DNA of 43,723 nucleotides from Phycisphaerae bacterium. GTDB lineage: Bacteria; Planctomycetota; Phycisphaerae; UBA1845; Fen-1342. The translations under genes and the position numbers were made by a program. The stretch lies in NCBI GenBank assembly GCA_030612705.1, contig JAUWNI010000021.1, positions 1-43,723 on the forward strand. The letters are read 5' to 3'. Every line of letters begins with the position of its first letter. Positions within the stretch are counted from its first letter, which is position 1. Of this stretch, positions 22,840 to 31,385 are shown piece after piece. The notes beneath the pieces were generated by a model. The model worked only from the letters and a program-made list of their open reading frames with translations. It ran no database searches and was not told where the DNA came from.

Positions 22840-25800
22840 ATGGCTAAACGGCGACTGAACAAGAACCTGGTAGCGTTCATGACGATTGCGGGGATCGCGC
22901 TCGCCGTGATTGTCGTAGTGATTGCGACGATCAACATGGCGCGCAGAGATCCGGAGGCGATCGCACTCAAGGCCAAGGCTCAGGAGGAGGCGGGCGATCC
23001 CCGCCGAGCGATTAATCTGTATACGAGCGCGTACGGCGAGAGCAAGGACGCCAAGTACCTGATCGAAGCGGCGCGGGTTGCCCGAGATATGGGCGAGTTG
23101 AACATGATGTTCGGCCTGCTGAACGGCGCATACGCGGACTCGCCTGACGATCCACGTGTGCTGCATGCGTTGCTGGTCCGCTACTGGGAAATCCACGATT
23201 TCGGGATGGGGCAGTGGCAGGATGTAATGGAACGCGCCCGAAAGCTATGCGACCAGGAGCCGGAAAACCTGCTAGCGCTGGCCTCGCTAGCCGAGGCCCT
23301 GGAGTTGATGAAGAGCCAGGAGCCGGCCTACGCTGACGAGGCGGATGAAATCCTGCGTCGGGCGACCGAGATAGATCCGACCAGTTCTTACGTGGCGCTG
23401 GTGCGGGCCAAGCAAAGCCTGCTGCGCGCCAGAGAACGAATTCGCGATGCACTCCGGCAGGGGCGGCGTTCAGAGGTCGCCGGCATCGTGGACGCGATGA
23501 GTGCCGAGCGCGTCGGATTCCTGGAGCCGGCCCTGGAAGCCCACCCCGATGACGTTTCGTTGCGAATAGCATGCGCGCAGGCGCTGGCAGAGAACGAGCG
23601 CTGGTCACAGGTCCGTGAGTTGCTGGAGGAGGGGATCGAGAAGCAGGCCGAGGATCCCGATCTCCGCTACGAGTTGGCCCGGGTGTATCTGCAAGAGATC
23701 GAGCAGAAGAGACAAACAGCCGTCGAGGAAGTTCGCGCCCAGCTGGAAGGGGCGACCGTGGAAGAGGCTCGCGCGCGGATCACTGCAGCCGAACGTGCCT
23801 CGATCGATCAGGATTTGATTGCCGAAGCGCTGCGGCACACACAAAAGGCGGTTGAGATCGAGCCGGCGCTCTACAAGGCATACTCGCTACGGGTCAATCT
23901 ACAACGCTTGGGTTGGCTCGGGGACGGGAGCTGGAAGGAGCACCCCCAAGGCCGGCAGAAGATGATTCTGGAATCTTACGAGGCGGCCTTGCGCGATACG
24001 GTGGGCTTGCAGTCGATTCGCGCGGTGCTGGCCGGCTATCGTCTGGAGTGCTTGGACCTGATCGCGGCGGCGTTCGATACGGCCTCCTCCTTTTACATCG
24101 GCAGTACGGACGAAGAGGTTCGCTCGCAAGCGTTGACCTATATGCGGAGATTCTTGCAGGAATCGCAGACGCAGTATCCCGAGCGCCCTCAATCGTCGCT
24201 GATGGAGGGGCACGTGGCGTTGATCGACGGGGACGAGCGGCTGGCCGTTAAGGCTTTCAGCCGAGCGGAGGAACAAGCGGAGAGGGGCGGCGGCGTTTAC
24301 TCGGTCCTGGGTCGGGTGGCCAAGGAAGAGTTGGCCAAACTCTATCGCAGACTGGGGAAACTCGGCTTGGCGCTAGAGTACACGGTCGATGTGATCGAGG
24401 ATTACGAGTTGCGGCAGCGGACACCTCCCGGCGAACTCTCTCTGAATCATGTGGAGTTATTGTTGGCGCTCGACCGCCCGCGGGAGGCTTTGGACCTGGT
24501 GGAATCCCTCACGCCGCTATTTCCCGATTGGCTGGCGTTGAAGGCGGCGCGGGCACGGGCCCTGACGGCCCTGGACCAGGGTGAGCAGGCGATGCGGGAG
24601 ATGGAGGCCCTCTCGTCCGACAGCCCGAATTTCCTGTTTGAGCAGGGCAAAGTCGCGGTTCTCAACGAAGACTACGACACCGCGGTGGATCTCTTTAGCA
24701 AAGTCCTGGAGACCAATCCGGAGCACATCCCAACGATCGAACGGCTGTTACGTGCCCTGTGGGCGGCCGAACGCACCGACGAGGCCCTGCAATTTATTCA
24801 GGGTTGCCTGGAGACTACCACGAACGAGCGTCTGCGGCGCGTTCTGCAAGTGTATAACCTGGTGTTGTCCGAGAGCGATCTCGAGGTCCGCAAGCAGAAA
24901 CAGCTCGAGTTTATCGCTGATATTTCGGATGAGTACGAGCGGGCCGTTGAATTCTTCAATTTCTGGCGGTCACGGGGCGAGTTGCCGCGGGCGTTGAGCT
25001 ATCTGGATCAGATGGAACGACTGCGGGAAGACGATGCGCGGGTATTGCGGCTTCAGTTCGATTTGGCACTACAGATGAACGATTGCGAGCGGGCCGAGAA
25101 ATACCTGATGCCTCTGGGCCGGTTGAACGTCGACCAGGTTGGTGGGGCGACGTTCCGCGGGCGTTACGAATTGCGCTGCGGCCAGGCGAGCAAGGCATTG
25201 GCGGAGTATCGTGCGGCCGAGCGGGAATTCCCGCGCGATTCGGAACTCAAGACACAGATCGCACGGACGTTGATGAGCCTCAAGCCGCCGCGTTATGAGG
25301 AAGCAATTCAGATGCTCAGTCAGGCGGTTGAGTACGACCCGCGGAGCTTCGATGCACAAAAGCTGCTCTATGCTTGTTACGAGGTAACCGGGCGGCGCGC
25401 CGAAGGTATCCCGCACCTGGAAGCGGCCGCGGAGGTGGCCGCGCGGCTTCGGCTGAAAGACGATTACATCGAGGCGCGAGCCCAGTTGCTCGAAGAGGAA
25501 AGAAATCCACGGCAGGGCATCGAGAACCGAGAGAAGCTGCGCGAGGAAAACGCCGAAGACATTGCCAACTTGCTGAGACTGGCGGAGCTGTACGAGAAGG
25601 TCGAAAACTTTGAGTTGGCCCGAGAGTGTTTGCTGTCGGCGGCGCAGGTGAAGCCGGAGAATCTCGCCGTCGCCAGGTTCAGCGCCAACTTCTTCGCCGA
25701 ACGCGATGATCGTGAGACCGGCGAACAATTACTCCAGAAACACTTGGAGGCACAGGAAGGGTTGGGCGAGATCGTTGCCCGGAGCTTGCTCGGCCGATTC

Positions 25801-27642
25801 TACGAAACGTTAGCCGACAATGAAATCCGGCTCCTCCGGGAAAAGCTCGCGGCCGGTGAGTCCCCGGAAACCGTCGCGCCGCATCGGGAGGCCGTCCGGA
25901 ACCTTCGCAGGCTTGCGTTCAATGCGTATCAACAGGCCCAGGCGCGGGTTGGCGAGGCGCTGGCGGGCAGTTCGGAGGATGACCGCCGCCGGGCGATCAT
26001 TATCAGCGCATCGGAACTGGCCGATTTCTTCCGCCGAATGGAACGTTTCGAGGACATGATTGAGGCGTACCGGGTTGTGTTGAGCCATCTTGATCCGGAC
26101 GAGACCGCCTCGATACGAGCCGCCCGGCTACGCATCATCGGCGGCCTGCGGTCACTCAAGAGGTATGGTGAGGCCCGGGAGCAAATCGCCACCTATCGCC
26201 GGGAATTCCCGAAGGATCTGCGGGGGATGATGGCGGAGGCCGAACTGCTGATGGCGGACGCGAAGTTTGACGAGGCTCGTGAGTGCCTGTCGCGCGTACT
26301 GGCAGAGGATCCGGACAGCGCCTGGTCGCTCTACATGCGCGGGCTGATCAATATCCAGCAGCAACATTATGCGGACGCCCGCGACGACCTCTTGCGGGCG
26401 AAAGACCTTGCGCCGGAATCGTTCAAACTCGAGCATCGTCTTGACCTCTCCCGGCTATACGAGCTGATGGACAAGCCGAAGCTGGCCGAGGCGGAGCTGC
26501 GCGAGCTACTCCCGCTCGAACGCGGCGGCCGTGATGTCGAGCTGCGGCTGATATCCCTTTTACAGAAGACCGACCAGATCGAGCGCGCGCAGGAATTTGT
26601 CAATCAAATGAAAGCGCGCGATCCCAAGCAGGCGTTCTGGCCTTACCAACTCGGCAAGTTGTTGATGGATCGGGAGGAATACTCGGCCGCTGCCCGGGAA
26701 CTGCAAAAGTCGGTCGAACTGACCGCGGGGACGAACCCCAAGGCGATCGAGGACTGGCTGCAAGCGCTGGTCCGCGGGAACCGGGCCGGCGAGGCAATCC
26801 GAATCTACGAGGGGCTGAACCCGGCTATACTCACACCGCCGATCAAGACGTATGCCGCCGAGGCCTACCTGGCTGAGGAGCGGCGGGAGATCGCGGTTCC
26901 GTTGCTGGAACAGGCAATTAGCGAAGCCAGTTTCCACGGCGTTTCCATGGTGCGGGACGTGGCCCGACGCGTGAACGCACTGTTGGGTCGGGAGGCGGGT
27001 CTGGCACTGGTGCGCGGCGTGCTCGATCGTGCAAGTGAACCCGATGCCGAGATGGTTCTCCAAATCGCGCTGGCGGAATACCTGGTGCGTGGAGTTGATT
27101 CGGAGGATCAGGTGAGAGCTTTGGAGACGGTCGAGGCGATGCTTGCCGAAATGCCCAAGGATGGCGTGCTACGTTTTGAGGCCCTCCTGGTGCAAGCGTT
27201 GGCCTTGGATCAGATGGGGGAGCCCGAAAAGGCGGTCGCCGTCTACGAAGAAGCCCTGCAGTTGAAGCCGAATGATCTCCGGATCTTGAACAATTTGGCG
27301 TATTTACTGGCGGACCAGCTTGAACGTCCGGCGGAAGCGCTTCCGTACGCGCGGGAGCTCCACGAGACCGCGCCACCTAACAACCCCAACATCCTCGACA
27401 CCGTCGGGTGGGTGTATTTCAAGGCTGGAAACACCACGCAGGCCCAGCCGATATTCCTGGAAGTCCTGCGGATCGATCCAGACAACATTGCCACCCGCTA
27501 CCATCTGGGGCTGCTTTACGCCGATAGTGGAAGAAAAGCGGATGCGAGGCGTGAATTCCGCCGCGTTATCGAATTAGCCCGCGAAAAGCAGGACGCGGAT
27601 TACATCCGGAAAGCGGAAGAGTCGCTTGAGAAGTTGCGCTAA
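22840..27642 (+). CDS. Giant membrane-anchored TPR protein
   Basis: The 1600-residue protein has one N-terminal membrane helix (about 10-33, FMTIAGIALAVIVVVIATIN) and then a long series of tetratricopeptide-like helical repeats to the end. Typical units are RAINLYTSAYGES near 50, KAVAVYEEALQLKPND near 1465 and TQAQPIFLEVLRIDPDN near 1533. It is probably a periplasmic scaffold for exopolysaccharide secretion, comparable in position to the TPR lipoproteins of PEP-CTERM loci. It lacks a lipobox and is unusually long. A GAGGGG ribosome site precedes the ATG at 22840. Binding partners are not predictable. Confidence 0.87.
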   Translation: MAKRRLNKNLVAFMTIAGIALAVIVVVIATINMARRDPEAIALKAKAQEEAGDPRRAINLYTSAYGESKDAKYLIEAARVARDMGELNMMFGLLNGAYADSPDDPRVLHALLVRYWEIHDFGMGQWQDVMERARKLCDQEPENLLALASLAEALELMKSQEPAYADEADEILRRATEIDPTSSYVALVRAKQSLLRARERIRDALRQGRRSEVAGIVDAMSAERVGFLEPALEAHPDDVSLRIACAQALAENERWSQVRELLEEGIEKQAEDPDLRYELARVYLQEIEQKRQTAVEEVRAQLEGATVEEARARITAAERASIDQDLIAEALRHTQKAVEIEPALYKAYSLRVNLQRLGWLGDGSWKEHPQGRQKMILESYEAALRDTVGLQSIRAVLAGYRLECLDLIAAAFDTASSFYIGSTDEEVRSQALTYMRRFLQESQTQYPERPQSSLMEGHVALIDGDERLAVKAFSRAEEQAERGGGVYSVLGRVAKEELAKLYRRLGKLGLALEYTVDVIEDYELRQRTPPGELSLNHVELLLALDRPREALDLVESLTPLFPDWLALKAARARALTALDQGEQAMREMEALSSDSPNFLFEQGKVAVLNEDYDTAVDLFSKVLETNPEHIPTIERLLRALWAAERTDEALQFIQGCLETTTNERLRRVLQVYNLVLSESDLEVRKQKQLEFIADISDEYERAVEFFNFWRSRGELPRALSYLDQMERLREDDARVLRLQFDLALQMNDCERAEKYLMPLGRLNVDQVGGATFRGRYELRCGQASKALAEYRAAEREFPRDSELKTQIARTLMSLKPPRYEEAIQMLSQAVEYDPRSFDAQKLLYACYEVTGRRAEGIPHLEAAAEVAARLRLKDDYIEARAQLLEEERNPRQGIENREKLREENAEDIANLLRLAELYEKVENFELARECLLSAAQVKPENLAVARFSANFFAERDDRETGEQLLQKHLEAQEGLGEIVARSLLGRFYETLADNEIRLLREKLAAGESPETVAPHREAVRNLRRLAFNAYQQAQARVGEALAGSSEDDRRRAIIISASELADFFRRMERFEDMIEAYRVVLSHLDPDETASIRAARLRIIGGLRSLKRYGEAREQIATYRREFPKDLRGMMAEAELLMADAKFDEARECLSRVLAEDPDSAWSLYMRGLINIQQQHYADARDDLLRAKDLAPESFKLEHRLDLSRLYELMDKPKLAEAELRELLPLERGGRDVELRLISLLQKTDQIERAQEFVNQMKARDPKQAFWPYQLGKLLMDREEYSAAARELQKSVELTAGTNPKAIEDWLQALVRGNRAGEAIRIYEGLNPAILTPPIKTYAAEAYLAEERREIAVPLLEQAISEASFHGVSMVRDVARRVNALLGREAGLALVRGVLDRASEPDAEMVLQIALAEYLVRGVDSEDQVRALETVEAMLAEMPKDGVLRFEALLVQALALDQMGEPEKAVAVYEEALQLKPNDLRILNNLAYLLADQLERPAEALPYARELHETAPPNNPNILDTVGWVYFKAGNTTQAQPIFLEVLRIDPDNIATRYHLGLLYADSGRKADARREFRRVIELAREKQDADYIRKAEESLEKLR

Positions 27643-27723
27643 GCGCGTGTCGGCCGAGGTTTGCGGGCGTGTGTTCGTCCCGTTTCTCGATTGGCGGACT
27701 GAGTTGTCTTCACGAGGTGCTCC

Positions 27724-29982
27724 ATGAGTTCCGTTTCAACGCCACAGCAGATCACCGGTCCTCAGCCGTACGCGATCGGTTCTCCGATCGGATCGACGAC
27801 CGCCGCCACCGAGGCGGAAGGCATCACCTTTGCCGATGTCACGCGCATCCTCAAGCAACGCAAGCTGGCGATCATTATTACCTCGATCGTGCTCTATGTG
27901 TTGGTGACGGTGGCGACCGTTCTGATTGGTCTTTACGTACCAGCCTACACGAGCGAGGCGATCCTCGAGCTCGAACCGCCGCGGACCGGCGATATCCTGA
28001 TGCCGGTCGAGAGTGAGGTCAACACACAGTACATGGAGCAGTTGCTCAAGACCGAGGCGGCGAAGATCAAGAACCTGGGGCTGATGATGGACGTCGTCTC
28101 TCAGCCGGAGATCAAGGCCACCAGGTATTACGAGTGGTACGACAGCAACGTGATGGAAGCCGCCGTCGGGTTGCAGGATGATCTGTCCAGCGCGCCGTTT
28201 CCGGATACCCAACTGATCCGCGTCGCGCTCGCCTGTCGCGATAAGGAGGAGGCCCGGCTGATCGTCAAGACGGTCGTCGAGCGCTACCTCGGTATGTATC
28301 GAGATCAAACCAAGGACGACATGCTCCAGCAGACCGAGGGCTTGAAGGACACGCTCGCCGAACTGGAGAACGAGCTCGCGCGGAAGCGCGGCGAGATCAG
28401 GCGGTTGCGAGAGAGCTCGAATATTCCGGCCATGGAGCTGCACCGGCTCGAAGCTCGCCAGCAAGTTGTCGTGCTGCGGATCCAGCTTAACGAGTTGGAT
28501 GCCGCCGTTGCCGTGCTGGATGCGCAGTTAGCGGGTCTGCGGGGCCTCGATCCATCGAAGATTCCGCTGACCCACGAACAGGAACTGATCGTCGAGGCCG
28601 ATCCGATTCTACGTTTCTGGCGTTCGCAGGTGGAGAACCTCGATGTCGAGCTCTCCGCGCTTGCCGAGCAACTCGGGCCGAATCACCGGAACGTTGTGAT
28701 TTTGCAGCGCCGCCGCCAGGGGTATTACGAAAAGGAGGTGGCCAAGCGCGAAGAACTGATAGTGAAGGTTCGCGCGCGGCAGATCGAGCTGTTGCACCAA
28801 CAAAAGGCCCAAACCCAGAGCATGCAGGTTCGCCTGCAAGAACAGGTCAAGGAAGTGGAAGCCGAGGAGCGCGACCTGGACCGCAACCTGATGGTTTACC
28901 TGGAAATGCTTCGTGATGAGGAGCGCCTCGGCGAACTGATCGGCGAAGTCGAGCTCAAGCTGACCGAGGCTCGCCACGCCATGCGCGATAAATCCCGGGT
29001 TCGGCTGTGGCTTCGGCAGCCGCCGCAAGAGGCTATCGAGCCGAGCCGGCCGGATTACAAGGTGTACCTGATCGGTGGTATTTTCCTGGCCTTGGCCGGG
29101 GGCATCGGGCTTGCCTTCCTGCGGGAGCTGACCGACCAGGCGGTCCGCACCCCGGTCGACGTGGCCCGCTTCTGCCGCCTCTCCGTACTCGGTTGCATCC
29201 CGTTGCTCGAAGACGAAGAGGCCGACGTGGACGAGATCGAGGAAGCCGTTCGTCTGGCGCCGCATTCGCTCATTGCCGAGGCCTTCCGCCGAACGCGTAC
29301 GAACCTCCAGTTCTCCGGACCGGCGGAGTCGCAGCGCTCGCTGCTGATTACCAGCCCCAGCCCCGGGGACGGGAAGACCGCCGTTGCAATCAACCTGGCC
29401 ACGACGTTGGCGCACAGCAATCTGCGTGTCTTGTTGATTGACTGTAACTTCCGGCGACCGGCGATTCGCGAGGCATATCCCGGGACCCGCCCGGAAGGTC
29501 TTAGCAACGTCCTGATCGCCGAGGGCAAGCTCGAGGACTTCGTCACCAAGACGGATCTCCCGACGCTGGACGTGCTTTCGAGCGGCCCGATGCCGCCCAC
29601 GCCCGCCGAACTGCTCGGCTCGGAGCAGATGCGCGCGTTGATCAAGGAGGCGACCGAGCAGTATGACCGCATCATCCTCGACGGCCCGCCCACGCTGCTG
29701 ATCAGTGACGCCACCGTGATGGCGATGCAGGTGGACGGCGTCATCCTGGTCGCCCGGGCCGACGAGAACACCCGCGGGACGCTCAAACGCGCCCGTGAGC
29801 AGCTCGAAGGCATCAACGCCCGCATCGTCGGCGCGATTCTCAACGGCGTCCGCGTGCGGGCCGGCGGGTATTTCAAGAAGCAGTATCGCGAGTTCTACGA
29901 TTACGTCAGCGACGAAACCATCCCGGCCGAGTTGCCCGGCCCGCCGACCGAGCCGGACACCGATCCGCGGGATAAGGCTTAG
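27724..29982 (+). CDS. Chain-length determinant (Wzz) fused to BY-type tyrosine kinase
   Basis: The 752-residue protein has a cytoplasmic N-terminal tail, membrane helix 1 (about 48-71), a periplasmic Wzz coiled-coil region (about 190-430), helix 2 (about 446-465) and a CpsD/CapB kinase domain. Walker A is SPSPGDGKT near 543-552, Walker A' LLIDCNFRRP near 570 and Walker B IILDGPP near 650. The A' motif has Asn where BY-kinases normally have a second Asp. The C-terminal tyrosine cluster is short (four Tyr in GGYFKKQYREFYDY). It would set polymer length and control export by phosphorylation. A GAGGTG ribosome site precedes the ATG. It ends the operon. Confidence 0.9.
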   Translation: MSSVSTPQQITGPQPYAIGSPIGSTTAATEAEGITFADVTRILKQRKLAIIITSIVLYVLVTVATVLIGLYVPAYTSEAILELEPPRTGDILMPVESEVNTQYMEQLLKTEAAKIKNLGLMMDVVSQPEIKATRYYEWYDSNVMEAAVGLQDDLSSAPFPDTQLIRVALACRDKEEARLIVKTVVERYLGMYRDQTKDDMLQQTEGLKDTLAELENELARKRGEIRRLRESSNIPAMELHRLEARQQVVVLRIQLNELDAAVAVLDAQLAGLRGLDPSKIPLTHEQELIVEADPILRFWRSQVENLDVELSALAEQLGPNHRNVVILQRRRQGYYEKEVAKREELIVKVRARQIELLHQQKAQTQSMQVRLQEQVKEVEAEERDLDRNLMVYLEMLRDEERLGELIGEVELKLTEARHAMRDKSRVRLWLRQPPQEAIEPSRPDYKVYLIGGIFLALAGGIGLAFLRELTDQAVRTPVDVARFCRLSVLGCIPLLEDEEADVDEIEEAVRLAPHSLIAEAFRRTRTNLQFSGPAESQRSLLITSPSPGDGKTAVAINLATTLAHSNLRVLLIDCNFRRPAIREAYPGTRPEGLSNVLIAEGKLEDFVTKTDLPTLDVLSSGPMPPTPAELLGSEQMRALIKEATEQYDRIILDGPPTLLISDATVMAMQVDGVILVARADENTRGTLKRAREQLEGINARIVGAILNGVRVRAGGYFKKQYREFYDYVSDETIPAELPGPPTEPDTDPRDKA

Positions 29983-29998
29983 AGCGGGTTCAGCTCAG

Positions 29999-30073
29999 AT
30001 GTAGCGTCCGGCCCCCGTGCCGGACGTCGATGCGGTGCTGTTGACGACGGCCGACCGGGGCGTCGGCCGCTAC
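29999..30073 (+). repeat. GTAGC-type palindrome pair
   Basis: GTAGCGTCCGG...CCGGACG and CGGCCGAC...GTCGGCCGCTAC are arranged as in the core of the 135-bp element, but the outer AGTCCGCCGC arms are absent. It starts 17 bases after the BY-kinase stop and could end the operon transcript. Confidence 0.65.
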
Positions 30074-30123
30074 GAATAAACTGAAAATGCTCTAGTGTGC
30101 TGAGCCGGAAACCGTTGCGTTTC

Positions 30124-30193
30124 TGGGGGAGGAGGGGAGTACAAGGCTCTACCTTGCATTTCCCCATGTGCAAAGCTGGAGTTTTGCCCTCCC
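30124..30193. other. Possible structured RNA or cruciform
   Basis: Outer arms GGGGGAGG (30124-30131) and CCCTCCCC (30186-30193) surround two smaller potential stems. One is GGGGAG...TTCCCC enclosing CAAGG/CCTTG; the other is GCAAAGCTGGAGTTTTGC. It is unrelated in sequence to the other repeats of the window. Whether it is transcribed cannot be told. Confidence 0.3.
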
Positions 30194-30248
30194 CGAAAAT
30201 CTTCGATGAGCTTGCGACTCTGCACGTAGCTTGCTGATTCAGCAATTA

Positions 30249-30519
30249 GCGCGGCCGTTGGCCGAAACCAAAGGGACCAAGTGGCCGAGGGTCCAGGGAA
30301 TCGGGTGGCCCGTCGCGAGGGTGCCCCATCCCGTTCCGAGTGCCTGTCTGGCAGGCACTCGGTCGGGGTGGGGGACCGATTCGAGGGAGCAAGGTCGGTG
30401 CAGGTTCGAATCAGTCCCCCACCCCGTTTCGCCTGCCCCCCGGGCGGGCGAAACGGGATGGGGCACCCCCCTTGGCCTCTTGGATTGCGGCCAAAGGCCG
30501 CGCTGTGTCTTGGCGGTTT
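30249..30519. repeat. Compound cloverleaf palindrome flanked by inverted modules
   Basis: A module at 30249-30311 (minus-strand sense TTTGGTTTCGGCCAACGGCC) and another at 30471-30519 (plus, TTGCGGCCAAAGGCCGCG) face each other. Between them lies a large palindrome. Perfect 17-bp outer arms are at 30319-30335 and 30452-30468. A 9-bp hairpin occupies 30338-30360, a central stem pairs 30364-30384 with 30405-30426, and a third hairpin occupies 30426-30454. The layout copies the 80-bp cloverleaf family but the sequence differs. The stretch 30074-30609 holds no gene. Confidence 0.75.
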
Positions 30520-30609
30520 GAATTCTGTAGTGCACGGCGGCTTGAAATGTATTCCTCGGCAGGCGATACTCCCGGTCGCGAGGGTTGAAACAAGGACAGG
30601 CTGCCACGG

Positions 30610-31170
30610 ATGGACTTCCGCAACTCCACGGATCTGGACGACTCACGCCTGTACGCGATGTTTCTACGGCACACCGTCCCGTATCGTCATAATCGGCTCA
30701 CGGTGCGCGTACGTTACAGCCGAGGGGCGGATTTCTCGGGCACGTGCTACTACCGTGAAGCGCGTATCCTGGTGAACATCGGCCGGCACAACCGCTACCC
30801 CTATACGTTGGGCACCAACATTGCGAAAGCTCACTCGACGCCGACGGGTTGGCGTCGCGAGGTCTATCACCTCACCGTCGTCAACGCCGAGCAACTCGCC
30901 CTGTTTGTTTATCTGCACGAGCTGTTTCACTATCTGGTGAAGGTGGCCGGCCGTTCGCCGCGGCGTAAGGAAGCCATGTGCGATCGCTTCGCGGCGCGGG
31001 TGTTGGTGGACAACCATGGCGGTACGGTTCGACTGCACTCGGGTCGGCCGGTGCAGCGAGAATTGTGGGATTTCAAGGATCTCGACGCGTTTATCACCGC
31101 CGCCCCGCGAGAACCGCAAATGCGTCTGCCGCTTTGCGGCGAAATCCCCGTGAAGATCCGCGGTGCGTAA
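30610..31170 (+). CDS. Small HExxH metalloprotease-like protein
   Basis: This 186-residue protein has HELFH at 103-107, followed 13 residues later by RKEAMCDRFAAR, where Glu121 or Asp125 could be a third zinc ligand. The spacing recalls the ImmA/IrrE-type and related small metallopeptidases. The N-terminal half (YRHNRLTVRVRYSRGADFSG) is beta-rich and not recognised. No signal peptide is present, so a cytoplasmic location is likely. The start at 30610 (ATG) follows repeats. I do not recognise a specific family. A copy of the 14-mer repeat begins six bases after the TAA stop. Confidence 0.6.
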   Translation: MDFRNSTDLDDSRLYAMFLRHTVPYRHNRLTVRVRYSRGADFSGTCYYREARILVNIGRHNRYPYTLGTNIAKAHSTPTGWRREVYHLTVVNAEQLALFVYLHELFHYLVKVAGRSPRRKEAMCDRFAARVLVDNHGGTVRLHSGRPVQRELWDFKDLDAFITAAPREPQMRLPLCGEIPVKIRGA

Positions 31171-31175
31171 GCGTG

Positions 31176-31282
31176 TAGTGCTCTGTCGCTACTCAATTGA
31201 TGGGTGGCCCATGGCTTTAGCCGTGGGGGACACGAATCGAAGTCCTATTCGTGTCCCCCACCTCTAAAGAGGTGGGCCACCC
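31176..31282 (-). repeat. 14-mer repeat end joined to cloverleaf palindrome
   Basis: TAGTGCTCTGTCGC (31176-31189) is followed after 12 bases by an 81-bp cloverleaf (31202-31282). The latter is the near-identical reverse complement of 14225-14304: same arms, same 13-bp GGGGGACACGAAT stem, only a few changes in the loop and outer arm. Confidence 0.88.
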
Positions 31283-31385
31283 TTCATATTATCCATCATT
31301 CCGCGTGCAACCGAGCAGGAGTGCGTCGTGTCGATGTCCCGAACGCGGCTTGACGGTGAGAGCGCCCCTCCGGACAATCGCTGAC

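Noticed and set aside
30401..30420. GGTTCGAATC resembling a tRNA T-loop
   Set aside because: The flanks do not form a T-stem and no acceptor or anticodon stem fits; the segment is explained as one arm of the central palindrome stem.
31251..31385. Extended N-terminus of MoeA read through the cloverleaf repeat
   Set aside because: The extra 45 residues are encoded partly by the repeat and the ATG at 31386 starts the family's conserved N-terminus.
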